A DNA stretch of 64,000 nt from Nautilus pompilius. Its lineage: Eukaryota > Mollusca > Cephalopoda > Nautilida > Nautilidae. This document shows, piece after piece, positions 21,758 through 33,344 of the stretch. The notes below the pieces were generated by a model. That model was not told where the DNA came from, did not search any database, and worked only from the letters and a program-made list of their open reading frames with translations. Where the stretch lies: positions 1 to 64,000 of the forward strand of contig JACATO010001081.1 of NCBI GenBank assembly GCA_018389105.1. The letters run 5' to 3'. Numbering within the stretch: the first letter of the stretch is position 1; every line of letters begins with the position of its first letter. Both the position numbers and the translations under genes were made by a program.

Positions 21758-22677
21758 GATTGTTACAAAAGTTTTGTCGGTTTTTTTACCGCAACAATGA
21801 GACTTAATCTCGTTCCTGAACGTGAAGTTTATTAATCAAAGTAAGTTCCGTTACAATCGGTACACTTCTGCCAACGAGTTACAAGCGCAAGAAGTTATAG
21901 TGAATGACACCAGTTCCAGTCCACCAGACAGTGACCAGGACCTCCTTTGGGTAGAGGCTGTATTTAGGAATGTGATTAGGCGCCTTGTCTCTGTCGAGCC
22001 ACTGTGCTGATCGCTTGCGATTGTCGTAAAAGATCCACCTTTCATCACACGTAATGATTCGGTCAAGAAATGGGTCATTTTTGCATCTTATGACGAGATC
22101 TGCAACCGACGATTTTGTTGCTGTTCATTCAGCTTGTGAAACACCCACCTGTCGGGCCTTTTCACCTGGCCGATTGCCGTCAAGATGTCTGGAAACAGTT
22201 GTAGAGCTTACGTCAAACTCTCCAGCAATTTCTCGCACTGCTTTTCTTGGATCAGCTTCAACTGAGGCTTTCAAACGGTCGTCATGACAGCTGGAAGTAC
22301 GTCCGCTATGTTCCGTATCTTCGAGGCTCACGTCTCCCGATCGAATCGTTGCAGACCACCGTTGTTCTGTACGTTCGTTCGCTGTGTCCTCGCCCCGTGC
22401 TCACTTAATGTTACGAGTCGCCTCGCCCGCTTTGTGGCCCTGTTTGAACTCGTGAAGCAAAATGGCACGAAAAGCCTTTCCATCCCTGCTTCACTAGGAA
22501 GCCTGAAACCAATATCCATTTTATGATTTTTACGAAGATAGGTTTTGTATAATGTATCCCAAAGCACACGCTACAAAACGATGTATAACTTATCTACATA
22601 CATCTTCACAAGCAGGCAAGAAATGAACCCCATATTAACGTAATATGAAAACCGACAAAACTTTTGTACCGACCTGA
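21758..22677 (-). mobile_element. Mariner relic 2 (internally deleted)
   Basis: About 0.92 kb, same family as mariner relic 1 but in the opposite orientation. TIRs read GATTGTTACAAAAG at the left and, on the reverse strand, TCAGGTCGGTACAAAAG at the right. On the minus strand the transposase N-terminal half is recognisable (LKASVEADPRKAVREIAGEF near 22290; a PFLDR-like block and the DNRKR-equivalent region near 22050). It jumps from the region equivalent to 18740 to that equivalent to about 19100. This removes the second and third catalytic aspartates, so it could at most be mobilised in trans. TA flanks the left end; the right flank has decayed. Confidence 0.9.
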
Positions 22678-23876
22678 TGTAGAGAAAATGACACCCTGCT
22701 TTGACGCTCCCATTCAGGTTGTCAATGCATGACTGTCAAACGTTGTTCCAAGTATCCTATAGCACTTTCCGCGATTAGTCCGAAATGTTCGGTTTACGTT
22801 TGACTTTAGATAAGCATTATTTGTGAACGTTTCATCGAGGTAAATCCCCGACTAGTGACACGACTTCCTGAAGAGAATGCAGCACCTGTCAGCAGTCAGT
22901 ATATGTTCAATTTTACGCAAATCCCTGACACTCTTAGCTGATAATGCAGCCCCTGCATCTGAACTGATCTACGCTTACATTTCTCTCTGAAAACTGCCGT
23001 TTATTATTTCCACACAGTTCACACTTGGACTCGCCTGCAAAAAGCACTTTCCTTCGGGTTTCGTCATCCTACTGCTTCGTCCCTGCTGTCCATCTTAACT
23101 CTGCCCATTAGTCACCAATCCACTGAGCCCACTTCGCGCTAAAGAGCATCTCACCGTTCTGGGAGGAACGCCAAACACCCCTACTTGCAGTTAGATCGTT
23201 CACGAGGTCTCTGCTTCGTAGAGGACCATTCCCCGGCGTACTTCGTCAGCAGTGCCAGCTTTGGTATCTCTGTCAGTCTCGCAAACAGCTCCTTATGAAA
23301 CATGAGGTCAAGGGGGCAATCTACCGCCCGGAGTATCCTTCACTAGCTAAGACTTTGATTTCTATGAGCCATGGTATTCACCACACATTTACCATACCAC
23401 AGCGACATTGCTATTGGTATAGTCCTGCAGGTATAGCACTTTCTGATATGCCCGTACCTTTTAAATTATCTTTTTACTTTAATATCGTCTATGGATATTA
23501 ACAATGAATGCGGCGTATCTATAAAAGATATTTTAAATTCCATAAACTTACAAACTGACAGCTATGGAAATTCACCATATGCACAGAGCTGAATCTGTCT
23601 GCCCGTCCTCTCCGCTCTCCTTTACCATCCCTTCAGTGCTACAGAATAAACAGAACAACAACAACAGATTTAAGAAAATATACAGAAATATGTTCATAAT
23701 AAAAGGTTGTTTTTTTTTTCCTTTTCAGATATTGTATTATACTTTTATCGTGAGGAAATTCGTTCGAAACGAGTTCTCATTAAAGAAACCATAAGAAATA
23801 CTTATTCTCGCGTGAGGCAACGAGATGACCATCAAAGGGTTATGAAGCATTCCAAGAAGATCATTAATACAGTATC
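22678..23876. other. No gene recognised
   Basis: About 1.2 kb between the palindrome and repeat copy C. Open frames are short and without known motifs. Confidence 0.5.
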
Positions 23877-25049
23877 CACATGTCGAAGACAGACGTTCTC
23901 CAAACCGGAAGATAACAATTTTCCGTGTTTTAAAAACCCACAACAAATAATTTTGAAGCTTTCGATATAACTGGAGTGATCAGATCTGAGGTATAGGTTT
24001 GTGGATGGTGTAATTTACCTGGATATTATTCTAAGTTTACTTAAGCTAGGAAATCGGTCCGTGGATTGCTTAGCCCAGCTGTAGCATCTTCCATAGACGA
24101 TGATGGTTCGCCGATCTCCTCATTACCGGTCGTGCGACCGGGAAATAAAACGGAATGGAAGCCAGGCACGACATTTTATAATCACAGGAATTTCGCTCGT
24201 AATAATGCGAGTTCGATCGAATTAAGAATATAAATAAAATGTAATAATAATAATAATAATTCTAGGAGGCTGAATTAAAAATCCAATGATTTGTTTTTAC
24301 TTTCCAGAGCTGTCAATATTACAAGAGAACGTCTGTTGATAATGAAATCACCACGGTGCCCGTTTCTCTATAAGGTCCGCGTCTCATCATATGAGCGATG
24401 AGAAGATCTGAACGTCCTTATTGGATATTTTAAAGACGATTGATTAGAAAACCGGGCAAAGATGAGGAAGTGAAGCGTTCGGGACAGTCCGCATCCTTCA
24501 AATCCAGTCATCAGATCAACCAACAAGTCTGGTATCTAATTCTAGTCTCAAGAACTTCGGAAGACGCCGGAGAGACTAGGACTGGGCGGATCTAACGGGT
24601 AATGTTTCTCCAATAGAATTTTCTTACTCCCAGCCATTGAGTGTAATTTCTCGCATGGTTCTGCGTCATCAATTATTCATTTTCATGAGGATACAACGCC
24701 ATTTAACTCCTCTGTTATTACCTGTACTCGGCCAAGTCGTCTGCAATCAGTTTCTGTCTCAAATTTGGCGAGTAGTCTGTGAAAACAAATATTACTGTAC
24801 TCAGAAATCAATGAGTTCAATATTTCCGCACAGCGTATATCGGTGATGACTGAAGCCGTCGCTAAGATATCCACAACGTTAACATCATGTTTAACACCTT
24901 TATATGTAGAATTTTTGGAAAGCGATTATCTCCCTTACAACCGAAACCGCTTTCATCTATATTATCTGCATCAACTACCTCATATGATGGATAACGAGAT
25001 CGAGCTGACTGTACTTGATTATTGAAATACTTATAATAACCAATCGTAT
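23877..25049 (+). repeat. Dispersed repeat copy C (without mariner)
   Basis: Uninterrupted version of the repeat seen as copy A. The sequence CAACAAATAATTTTGAAGC at 23941-23959 spans the exact site where copy A carries mariner relic 1, so it serves as an empty site with TA at the integration point. Similarity to copy A ends at about 25049. It also holds the TAGCCCAGCTG and GGTTCGCC boxes (near 24073 and 24106). Confidence 0.88.
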
Positions 25050-25502
25050 AAATTGATACAATTTTCTATTTCTTGAAACTCGTGTATCAATAGTCAATGT
25101 TAGCAATTTTTAAAATTAATTCATATTTTTGTTTCTAAGATGTTGCCAGTTTTTTTTATTTCTCTTATCAAGGAAAAATCTATCAAAATGTTTTACTATA
25201 ATCGATAATTTGTAGATCAGAAACAGAAAAATTATTGTATGGCATTTAGTAAAGATGATATAGTATTTTTCGTATAAGGAATACCCCGACTTACGTAAGC
25301 CTCGACATACGTAAATTCGACTTTACGTAATAAATACATTTCTCCCCCCCCAAAAAAAATTCGAGATACGGCAAAATTGCAACATATGGGGTACCTAGGT
25401 ATGAACGGGCACTACTTCGAGTCGTGGAGTAATGCACGCTGGGGTCTGAGTGTGTTAGTCGGCTAGCATCCGTCTCCCGAGCTCTCAGTTGTGCAATAGT
25501 GT

Positions 25503-26934
25503 CAGTGTCGGATTTAGGCATAAGCTAAACAAGCTTAGGGCCTCACAATCCGCAGGGGCCGCAAAAATATGTGAGAAGACGTGTAAAAATGTGTGAATGA
25601 GGCCTAAAAAAAAACTGCCAGCTTGGAGCGGGAAACCATCATGACGAAAATCGCCTTAACCCCTTCCGCGGCGGTGTTCCATTTCAGAAACATCTATATT
25701 TTTTAATGTAATTTAATTGTCGGTGCGAGAACAGATCGGGAACACCATGCATTATACGTCTGGCAGAGATGTATATAAATACTGAGAGCATGAACCTTCT
25801 CCATCTTTATATTGTTGTACATAGCATTAGTATACATTTTGCTGCGGCCGTGAAAATAACAGCGTAAGTTTATTTCCATATATTTATTTTACTAATTAAG
25901 TTAAATAATTTAGATTTAGTGTTTAGCTTTCTTTTATAATGCTATTTGAATAGATAGCAAGAAAATCTAAAATATTAACGTTTTATTATATTTTGTTCCC
26001 AAGATGGAACACCGTCCTAATAGCGTTGCCATATAGGATATTTTACATGAATTTTGAGAGGGTAGGGTAGGCTTTTCATTCATGATATGTTTTATTATAC
26101 TTTATTTACTTATAAATTTATTTATTAGGTATACTAAGGGAACTGTTTCCGAGTTTAGCATAGTAATAAATAAACTTGTAAACCTATAGGCTATAACCTT
26201 ATATTTTATACTGTAATTTTGTTCAGTTAATTCAATCATCGCATAATTTAAGTTTAATTGTCTTATGATGTTTTATTCATCTAGTGTTCCCTAATGTGGA
26301 AGCAATATTACGACTATTCTTAGGTTTGATGGTAACAAATTGTTCAGAAGAAAGGTCATTTTCACAGCTAAAGAGAATCACAGATGAACTGAGAGCAACC
26401 ATGTCTCAAGGAAAACTGTCTGCACTTAGCATCAAGTGCATATTAGCATCATGTGCATAGAAAGCGATAAGCTGCGTAGCTAACATCTGAGGACGAAATT
26501 CACGAATTTGCTTTGGGAAATCAAGAAAGACAATGTTTTAAGTTGTATATGATATTTTTTTGATTTTGCAAACAAGTTCATTATTACTTATATTAATAAA
26601 AGTGACCCTGATTACTTATTTTGTCAGCATTTTGTATATATATATATTTAATGTATGTTAAAATTATTTTAAAAAGTACATTTAAGTATTGTTTCCAGGG
26701 TATACTATATTATAATCTATGAGAGAGATCAAGCCAACCAAATGATAAATATGTAATCAGTAAATGCATTCATTTGAAAATAATTCGTATTTTTCTCTTT
26801 AAGTGCCTTACTATTAAATAATTAAAAGGCATATATGTTTTCGATTTTTGTGAGACCTTCTGGTGTAATTCTTTAACAAGAGGCCTCCAAGCTTTATATA
26901 GCTTAAGGCCTCACCAAGTCTAAATCCGGCACTG
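25503..26934 (+). mobile_element. hAT-superfamily element relic
   Basis: The ends are imperfect inverted repeats, CAGTGTCGGATTTAG at 25503 and, reverse-complemented, CAGTGCCGGATTTAG at 26934. The flanks AATAGTGT (25495-25502) and ATTAGTAT (26935-26942) match at 6 of 8 positions, fitting the 8-bp duplication of hAT elements. At about 26305-26458 the + strand encodes the hAT C-terminal dimerisation region (SEERSFSQLKRITDELRATM followed by QGKLSALSIK). The rest of the transposase is not visible, so the element is defective. It lies inside the 25276-27093 element. Confidence 0.85.
25657..26035. mobile_element. Possible piggyBac-like fragment inside the hAT relic
   Basis: TTAACCCCTTCCGCGGC at about 25657 resembles a piggyBac-type end at a TTAA target. 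GGCGGTGTTCCAT (about 25670) recurs inverted as ATGGAACACCGTCC near 26004. A TATAAATA element (about 25772) and a GTAAGT donor (25864) lie between them. No transposase is seen and the right terminus lacks TTAA, so this is tentative. Confidence 0.3.
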
Positions 26935-27093
26935 ATTAGTATACATCAAGTGATAGTGACAGACAAAGACCGTAACACGTGAACGGATCTGACCCAATGA
27001 GATTGCCGTATACGTGCGAGTTCGACTTACGTAAAAATCGACTTAACCACAGCCGACGGGAACGTAACCCATACGTAAGTCGGGGTATTCCTG

Positions 27094-29100
27094 TAAATGA
27101 AGCAGAACGTAGATTTAATCAAGAACGAAGAAAAGGGAAATAACTTTTACCGATTAGCCAAGATTTATTAATTAGTTAAAACAAGGGAAATAATTCTGTT
27201 TTAATTATGCAATGAATAAATTTGACTTGGTAAAGGAATATTTTAAAGCAGATATTTGATGCATCCTAGACTAAGATGAGATCATTTACTAACTAATTAA
27301 TCGGCTAGCAATATAGATAATATGAAAAGAAAATCTATTTCTTTTGCGAACCAGTCAACAAATATGCAATTAATTTTTTCTACATTGCTTTTATTTTCTA
27401 ATGAACGGAAACAAAAGGCAAACAGAAAGGAACACTCTGTCATCCGGATTCGATTATATATTTTTTATTTAATACACCGTAAGTCATATAGGCTTTGCCT
27501 CTTGGAGTTTCTACTTATGCTGCCGAAACGGTCATGTCAGTTTTAAAATAAGTTTTGTCAGAAATCAATATGTATCCATAAGAGGCAAAAAAAAACAAAG
27601 AGTAAATATACCGACTCCAGTTTATTCAGTTTATTGAAACAAAATTTTATTCGCATTTTTCTGAACTGCGTGTAAGTTATTGCGGTCGTATCAACCGCTT
27701 CTCTGGAAGCAGATTTTGCGATCTTCGGAAACGGCTTTAATGTCTTGATCATCATCTTCCACAAAGCTCGCCGGGATAGGCCGGTAGATAATGACGACTT
27801 GATGGGTGGTACATTCTTCGTGCGGAATTCCTTGTCAGACTTCTGACGGCTCGTTGAATTGAGGCAGCAACTTTTACACCTGTAGGCGGTGGTGTGCGTC
27901 TGCCAAGACCATGTCTCAGACACCTAGAGGTTGGAGATTGTATCTGGTGATATATGTAAAAAAACACTGAGCCAAAAAGTCGATTAGAGAGCACCAAAGA
28001 CTTTCATCTCAAGGAGATACCGGGATGCTTTTGGTTGTGTTCCGAAATAACTTTCTTAGGTTTTCTCGCTACTTCTCTGATGACTTGTATTGAAAACAGA
28101 AGCCATTCAAACTCGTCTTGATGGTCGTAATAACAGAACTCGGGGGGGTGGGGGTTCGGCCTGAAACGCTTCTCGCTCCTATTTTTTTTTGGCAACGCAA
28201 GGCGCCATTTCTTCAAATGTCGGGCAGCCTTAAAGCTAATTCGCCACTTTACTGTGGTTCGGGAATCTGAGCAAGCCGCCCGGATTTGAGATTTCCTGAA
28301 TAACTCCCCAGAACGTCCAAGAGTTAACTCGTCAAAGAATTCTTCTCTCAAAAATTCTGACATGTCACTGTTGATGCAGTTTCCTGTTGGGGGGAGGGAG
28401 GGGGAATCTTTTGCACATCTGCCAATAATTGGTAATGTTAACGATGCTGGGAACGGCTCGTGGCTATCGCCAAATACATTGGTCAGCAGTTCCTGGTGGC
28501 CTTTAGAGGCTTCGGTCACGCACCTTTTACCTAAATGGGAATAATGGCAACATTTTGATGAAGCAGGTTGGCATAACACAACCGGGTTAGTAACGGTGAG
28601 CCGGATACTACGAAGACAACCTTCGGGTGACATATCGGCTGCCACTGAGGAAAACGGTTCGCCATCTCAAAGACCATCGTTCCGACGATGGATTTATTTA
28701 GCGGAGTCACTGGTGCAAAGGCGGGCAGTTCTCGAACTGGACAGTGGCCTATGCAGCTCAGCCACGAACCCATCAATGATCGAGAGAGAAGCTGCGTTAC
28801 AGTAGTTGAGGCGTCCGCCTAAGCGATGAACCCAGACGGTCAGCAGATAAGCCGGAGTTCACAATGGAATTTTCAGACGAAATCCCGGCATTGCACTGTT
28901 GTACTATTTAAGCCATTGGGCTCGAATTTACGGCGACAGTAGACTTCGTGCAGCGCCTTTGATACAACTTCCCCGTCCTCACGACGACGAGTCCTTCAGT
29001 TTGATGGTCGGACTCTCATCTTCTTTCCTGCTCAGGATGCGATAGAACGGAGTTACAGTTTCCTAGAACTATTTTCATTTCACTAATAAACCTCCCAATA
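27094..29100. other. Sequence upstream of the Fox gene, no recognised gene
   Basis: About 2 kb between the transposon cluster and the Fox 5' region. It contains one long minus-strand frame (28004-28645, listed separately). No other supported feature. Confidence 0.45.
28004..28645 (-). CDS. Unrecognised 213-codon open frame
   Basis: A minus-strand frame from ATG 28645 to a stop at 28004. It is the longest non-repeat frame in the window apart from the Fox exon. I recognise no domain, signal peptide or membrane segment. The C-terminal half is basic (a lysine/arginine-rich stretch near residues 140-165, partly encoded by an A/T run). It lies about 1.5 kb upstream of the Fox start, in the opposite direction, so a divergent transcript is conceivable. 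It may equally be a chance frame. Confidence 0.15.
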   Translation of the reverse strand: MAADMSPEGCLRSIRLTVTNPVVLCQPASSKCCHYSHLGKRCVTEASKGHQELLTNVFGDSHEPFPASLTLPIIGRCAKDSPSLPPTGNCINSDMSEFLREEFFDELTLGRSGELFRKSQIRAACSDSRTTVKWRISFKAARHLKKWRLALPKKNRSEKRFRPNPHPPEFCYYDHQDEFEWLLFSIQVIREVARKPKKVISEHNQKHPGISLR

Positions 29101-29106
29101 CTATAT

Positions 29107-29143
<37 letters not shown>

Positions 29144-29178
29144 AATTATTTATTATTATTATTATTTATTTATTATTA

Positions 29179-29229
<51 letters not shown>

Positions 29230-29231
29230 TC
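29107..29231. repeat. Compound (TA)n(TG)n(ATT)n microsatellite
   Basis: TA repeat, then TG repeat, then a long ATT repeat with interruptions. It marks the upstream border of the GC-richer Fox 5' region. Confidence 0.95.
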
Positions 29232-29239
29232 CTTTTCGT

Positions 29240-30133
29240 TCCTAAGATATTTCTCGGATTGCAACCTATCCGCGAGCTTTATCGAATGCGCGCGTGTCCA
29301 GATCACATTCCCTCGCCCCTGCGACTCGATGATTCTCGGAGTCCTCGAGTTGAGGGTGTACGGATCAGAGGAAGCACGGCGACTCGCGTTTTGCGAGGAA
29401 CTTGCTCGGACGCTAGCGAGAAGCTAGACACTAGATAGATACGACGTGTCATCCCTGAAGTGCGACGGATGACGCGCTAACTGCCATGCTCAGCGTCCGC
29501 TTAATACGCTCCCAGCCGCCTAGACTACTTCCGCGTAGGTATCGTGACTATAATCAGATCAATGTGACAGCGTTGCGTTATGGCTCCAGCGGTGTTTTGA
29601 TCTGTATTCGAATATCTCCTGAGGCCATCTTTATTATAATCATTGTCTGATTATATTGTTTATCGATGATATATCATTAGGGCATCATTATTGCGGCCGG
29701 TCCGCCTCGATCGTCTCGACTTTCATCGAAGTACGGCAAGTCTGAGCGAAGTCGCGCTCCTACTTTTTTCGCCGCCGGTAGGCCGCGAGCGCGCTAGAGT
29801 GACGCGCCCGGAGCATGCCCGTCACGCCCATAGTTGAAACGTTGTTCAAGGCTTCGGCTGGGATCGCATTCAGCGATCAGCGTTGCTTTAGTCTGAGCGG
29901 GTTTTCTGTCGGACACTTGACGGTCCTAACGGGCAGTCTTTTGGAGTGGAGGGAATGTGGCGAAGGGCTCATCGCGAGGTCAGCGCGAATTGCTCGATGG
30001 CGGGGCCAGAGCCTCATAGAGCGCGATGAGACGGCGTCTGCAGGGGCCGTTTTGACGAAAGTACGGAGGAGTGATCGCCGCCTTGCCCGTCCGCCCCGCG
30101 CGCGCAACGGCCGCACATAGCGAAGTTTTCAAG
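29240..30133 (+). promoter_or_regulatory. Probable Fox promoter and 5' leader (CpG-rich)
   Basis: GC content and CpG density rise sharply compared with the flanking AT-rich DNA and continue through exon 1. No TATA box is evident. An upstream ATG at 30071 is in frame with the Fox start and would add 21 residues. Another reading frame, 29815-30120, starts and ends in this leader and would be an upstream ORF if transcribed. The start at 30134 lies in AAGATGGCGG (30131-30140), a match to the YY1 motif found at the start of many housekeeping-type animal genes. Promoter activity is inferred from composition and position. Confidence 0.5.
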
Positions 30134-30511
30134 ATGGCGGATCTGGAGAGCAGTCTGACGGCGATGGACTGGCTTCCTCAGCTGAATGTCGGCGGGGCCA
30201 TCGCCGGCGCGACGGCGGGAGGAGGAGGAGGAGGAGTCGGCGGCAAAAACGGGCAGATCCCGAGGGGCGTGGACGCCCAGCTGCTGCAGAAGCTGTACAG
30301 CCCCTCTCCGGTGAACGCGGGCTCGTCGATGAGGGAGAACAAACCCGTGCAGTCGCCCCACGTCAGGGACGGCAAGCCCCCGTACAGCTACGCCAGCCTG
30401 ATTTCCTCCGCCATAAACAGTTCCCGCAGGAAGAAAATGACTCTGAGCGAGATATACCAATGGATATGCGAGAATTTCCCCTACTACCGAGAGGCTGGGA
30501 ACGGATGGAAG
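30134..30511 (+). CDS. Forkhead transcription factor FoxJ2/3, coding exon 1
   Basis: Encodes residues 1-126. FoxJ2/3 proteins are nuclear sequence-specific DNA-binding transcription regulators. The N-terminus LESSLTAMDWLPQL (residues 4-17) is the conserved FoxJ2/3 leader. A glycine-rich linker (residues about 19-38) and a Ser/Pro segment follow. The forkhead domain starts at DGKPPYSYASL (residue 79) and continues through helix 1, KKMTLSEIYQWIC (helix 2 region) and NFPYYREAGNGWK. The exon ends after GGATGGAAG at a good donor (GTTAGT, 30512), phase 0, just before the recognition helix. I chose ATG 30134 because the conserved leader begins there and its context is strong (A at -3, G at +4). An in-frame ATG at 30071 is the alternative. 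The gene continues in the exons at 38527, 42516 and 60261. Confidence 0.95.
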
Positions 30512-33344
30512 GTTAGTGTGCGCGGCTGTGAACCGCCTGACACCCTCCATGTTGTTGTCGTCGTTGTCGGGTCCCTGACAGGCATCTATCTATCTGCCCG
30601 CCCGGCCTAAAAGCGTCAGGGTTTCTTTTTCTTTCTACATCCTCGGTCCTGGCGCCTGTTGGGCTTCCTGATTCCTAAACTCTGGAAAAAAAAAAAAAAA
30701 ACAACAGATAATGCCAACTAACTTTGCGAAGAGACGGATAAGGTTGACCGAGCACCACCTGTCCTAATAATGTCGATGGTGGTGTTGGGTGGGGGGGGGG
30801 TCACTCCAGTCTGGCTTACCCCGTCCGGAGGAGCAGAAGAAGTTGGTAAATAGATAAAATATCAACAGAAGAAAAGAAAGAAAATCTCACTTACAAAATT
30901 TTAGACTTCAGTTTGTTGTTTTTTTTGTTTGTTTTTTTTGGTCAGGGCCCCCGGGGGGGGGGTGTGGGGGTGGGGGAATTAGATCTGACACTCTTCTGGC
31001 GCGTAAATGCGGGCTTAACTAGGTATATATATATAAAAACTGTCTCAATCACCTAGTCCAAGAGTTGTTCGTAACTGATTAACCCAACGCTTTTCCCTCA
31101 GTCAGACCGACCTCTTCTAACTGTTGCGATCTGTGCACGGTTCAAAAAAAAAATAGTCCAAAATTTGTAATTAAAAACATATATAGTACTGCATTCTCTA
31201 GGTTTGCAATGTATATCTTTCCAGATCGCGCTTGGTGTTGATGAATGTCGTTCTATTCTCTAACAGAGAATTCTATTATTCGGTTGGAATTTGTTGTATC
31301 GTAAGTATCGATATCTCAGCGAGCAGTATTTGAAAGTACATGGTGACAAGATGTTTAAAATAAAAGGGGAGAGAGAGAGAGAGAGAGAATCTCAGTTGGA
31401 GTTTAGTTAATTTATTACGATAGTCGTTCGTTGTTTCCGCGGCCCGTTGTGGAAACCCTCATCCGAAGGTAGGTTGGCGATTCGATTTTGTGTTGGTCAT
31501 TCATTCTAACTAGTCGGCAAGAAGATGGCAGCTTTCCAAGGCCGTGTTGTTTCGCCAGGCCCCGGGGGAGAGGAGGGGGGGGGGGAATACTTACCTACAT
31601 ACCTACCTATGTTATATTACGAGTTGGGGAACTGAACAGAATAACCCCGATTTCTATTGACTTCCGTCTAGGGCGGATAGCAAAACGAAACTAGTCCCCC
31701 TGGCTGTCAGACCGAATATGTATTTGGTATACGAATTGTTTCAGTGCTGAAGATACACAAATAAACCAAAAATTATATATATATATATAGTAGCACTTAG
31801 TGCACCCATTAACCTCAAATTATTTTCTTTCGAATATCAGGAGACACGATATTGCCAGGAGTCCTCTGGAACCTAGCCATGCAGGTTGAACCGGATTAGG
31901 CAAGTTTCATGGAAACGAAGCTAAAAAAAAGAATTAAATTTATTCTTTACGTTTGTTCCCTAGTCTGGCCCCGTGTGTTGCTTTTAAATCCTTTTAAGAG
32001 AAATTTTGTCTATTGCAGAAATGCTATTGTATGTCGGGTGTTCTATGAGTAACGAGGTGGGGGGGAGGGGGAATGATCGGAATTAAGTCCATTTAAAAAT
32101 AGCAAAGTAAATATGCCTAATTTTTTGCAGTAGTTCTCGAAGACTACTGTACATTTTAAGAAATCTATCATTTGCATTCGGAGTGAAGAACCTGAGAAAC
32201 AAACCACCAATTGCTTTAGTTATTACTTACTGTACACTGACAGTAAACGTTATGATCCCCCCTCCTGCTAGATTACTGAGAACGCTTCTAAGTTTTGAAA
32301 AGATGCCAAAAGAAATATTTCGGAATTTTAAAGGGTTTTTCTTTTCAAATTTACCCTTTAACAGATTTCACTTATTAGGTCAACCCCTCCCCCCCCCACC
32401 CCAAAAAAAAACTCTGCATTAACTGTCACGTTTTGTTCGGCTAAAGATCTACTACCTCTGACCAGTAATAATCAGCATTCCCAGACCATGACAACGATTA
32501 AAGCACAACTTCTGCATTGATACATTTAAAGAATGTTTACAGTTATGGGGTTTTAAAGGAAGAGTGATAACCTGCATGCATTTGTTTAAGAGTACTAGGT
32601 TTTGCTTTTTCTAGCTGCCAATTAAAAAAAAAAAATAATAATAAACTTTCTAAGATTTTGGATTAAAGAAATAATTGGAACCAAGTAGGCCTCCAGTTTT
32701 TTTTAAAAACGATAATCAACTTGAAGCTTAATTAAGTCCAGTTTATCGTGTGTGTACAGATCCCAGTCATGTGAAATTTGATTTATTGAACCATGTGGTG
32801 GCTTTAACTCAATACAGATTCAGTTTGGATTACCGTTATGCTCTGACTCTCGAGTAATAGAGATGATTAATTACAGAATTGTTATTTACCAGAAAGGTCT
32901 TAATGATCAGAACTTATTCTTTTTTTCTCTTCATAAAAGTTGCAGTCTTTTTTATTTTTTCTTTTTTTGTTAACTTTGTACATTTTAAACGTGCAGTGCC
33001 TTCTGCTTTAGTTAAGTTACTGTTTGCCTGAGAATGGACCAACCTTGTTTAAAAAATTCACCTTTTAAGAGTATGTTTACTTTACATATATTATACATAG
33101 CTTGATCCAAAAGTGAATACTTTGTTTTTTTATCACTTTGCTGTTTTATCAAATTTTCATGTTCAGGTAGTGTAAATCTTTATACCCAACCACCCTGAGA
33201 GAGATAGAGAGAGATTTTGAATACCATTTGTTTAAGGTTTATAAATTTGTCACCGTTGAATTCTCTCTGGTCATTAAATCGGGAATCTGCTATGCTGTAC
33301 ATTAACACCTGTACTTAGCAATGATGAAAAGTTACTTCTAAATA

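Larger units (their letters stand above)
25276..27093. mobile_element. Short TIR element, split by a hAT insertion
   Basis: Matching inverted ends, GGAATACCCCGACTTACGTA at about 25278 and its reverse complement at about 27072-27091. Both subterminal regions also repeat CGACTTACGTAA-like blocks. The right end is followed by TA. Removing the nested hAT leaves roughly 0.4 kb without a transposase, so it is a MITE-like element. The ends (...CCCCGACTTACG) resemble pogo/Tigger-type termini, which is family knowledge and not proof. Confidence 0.75.
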
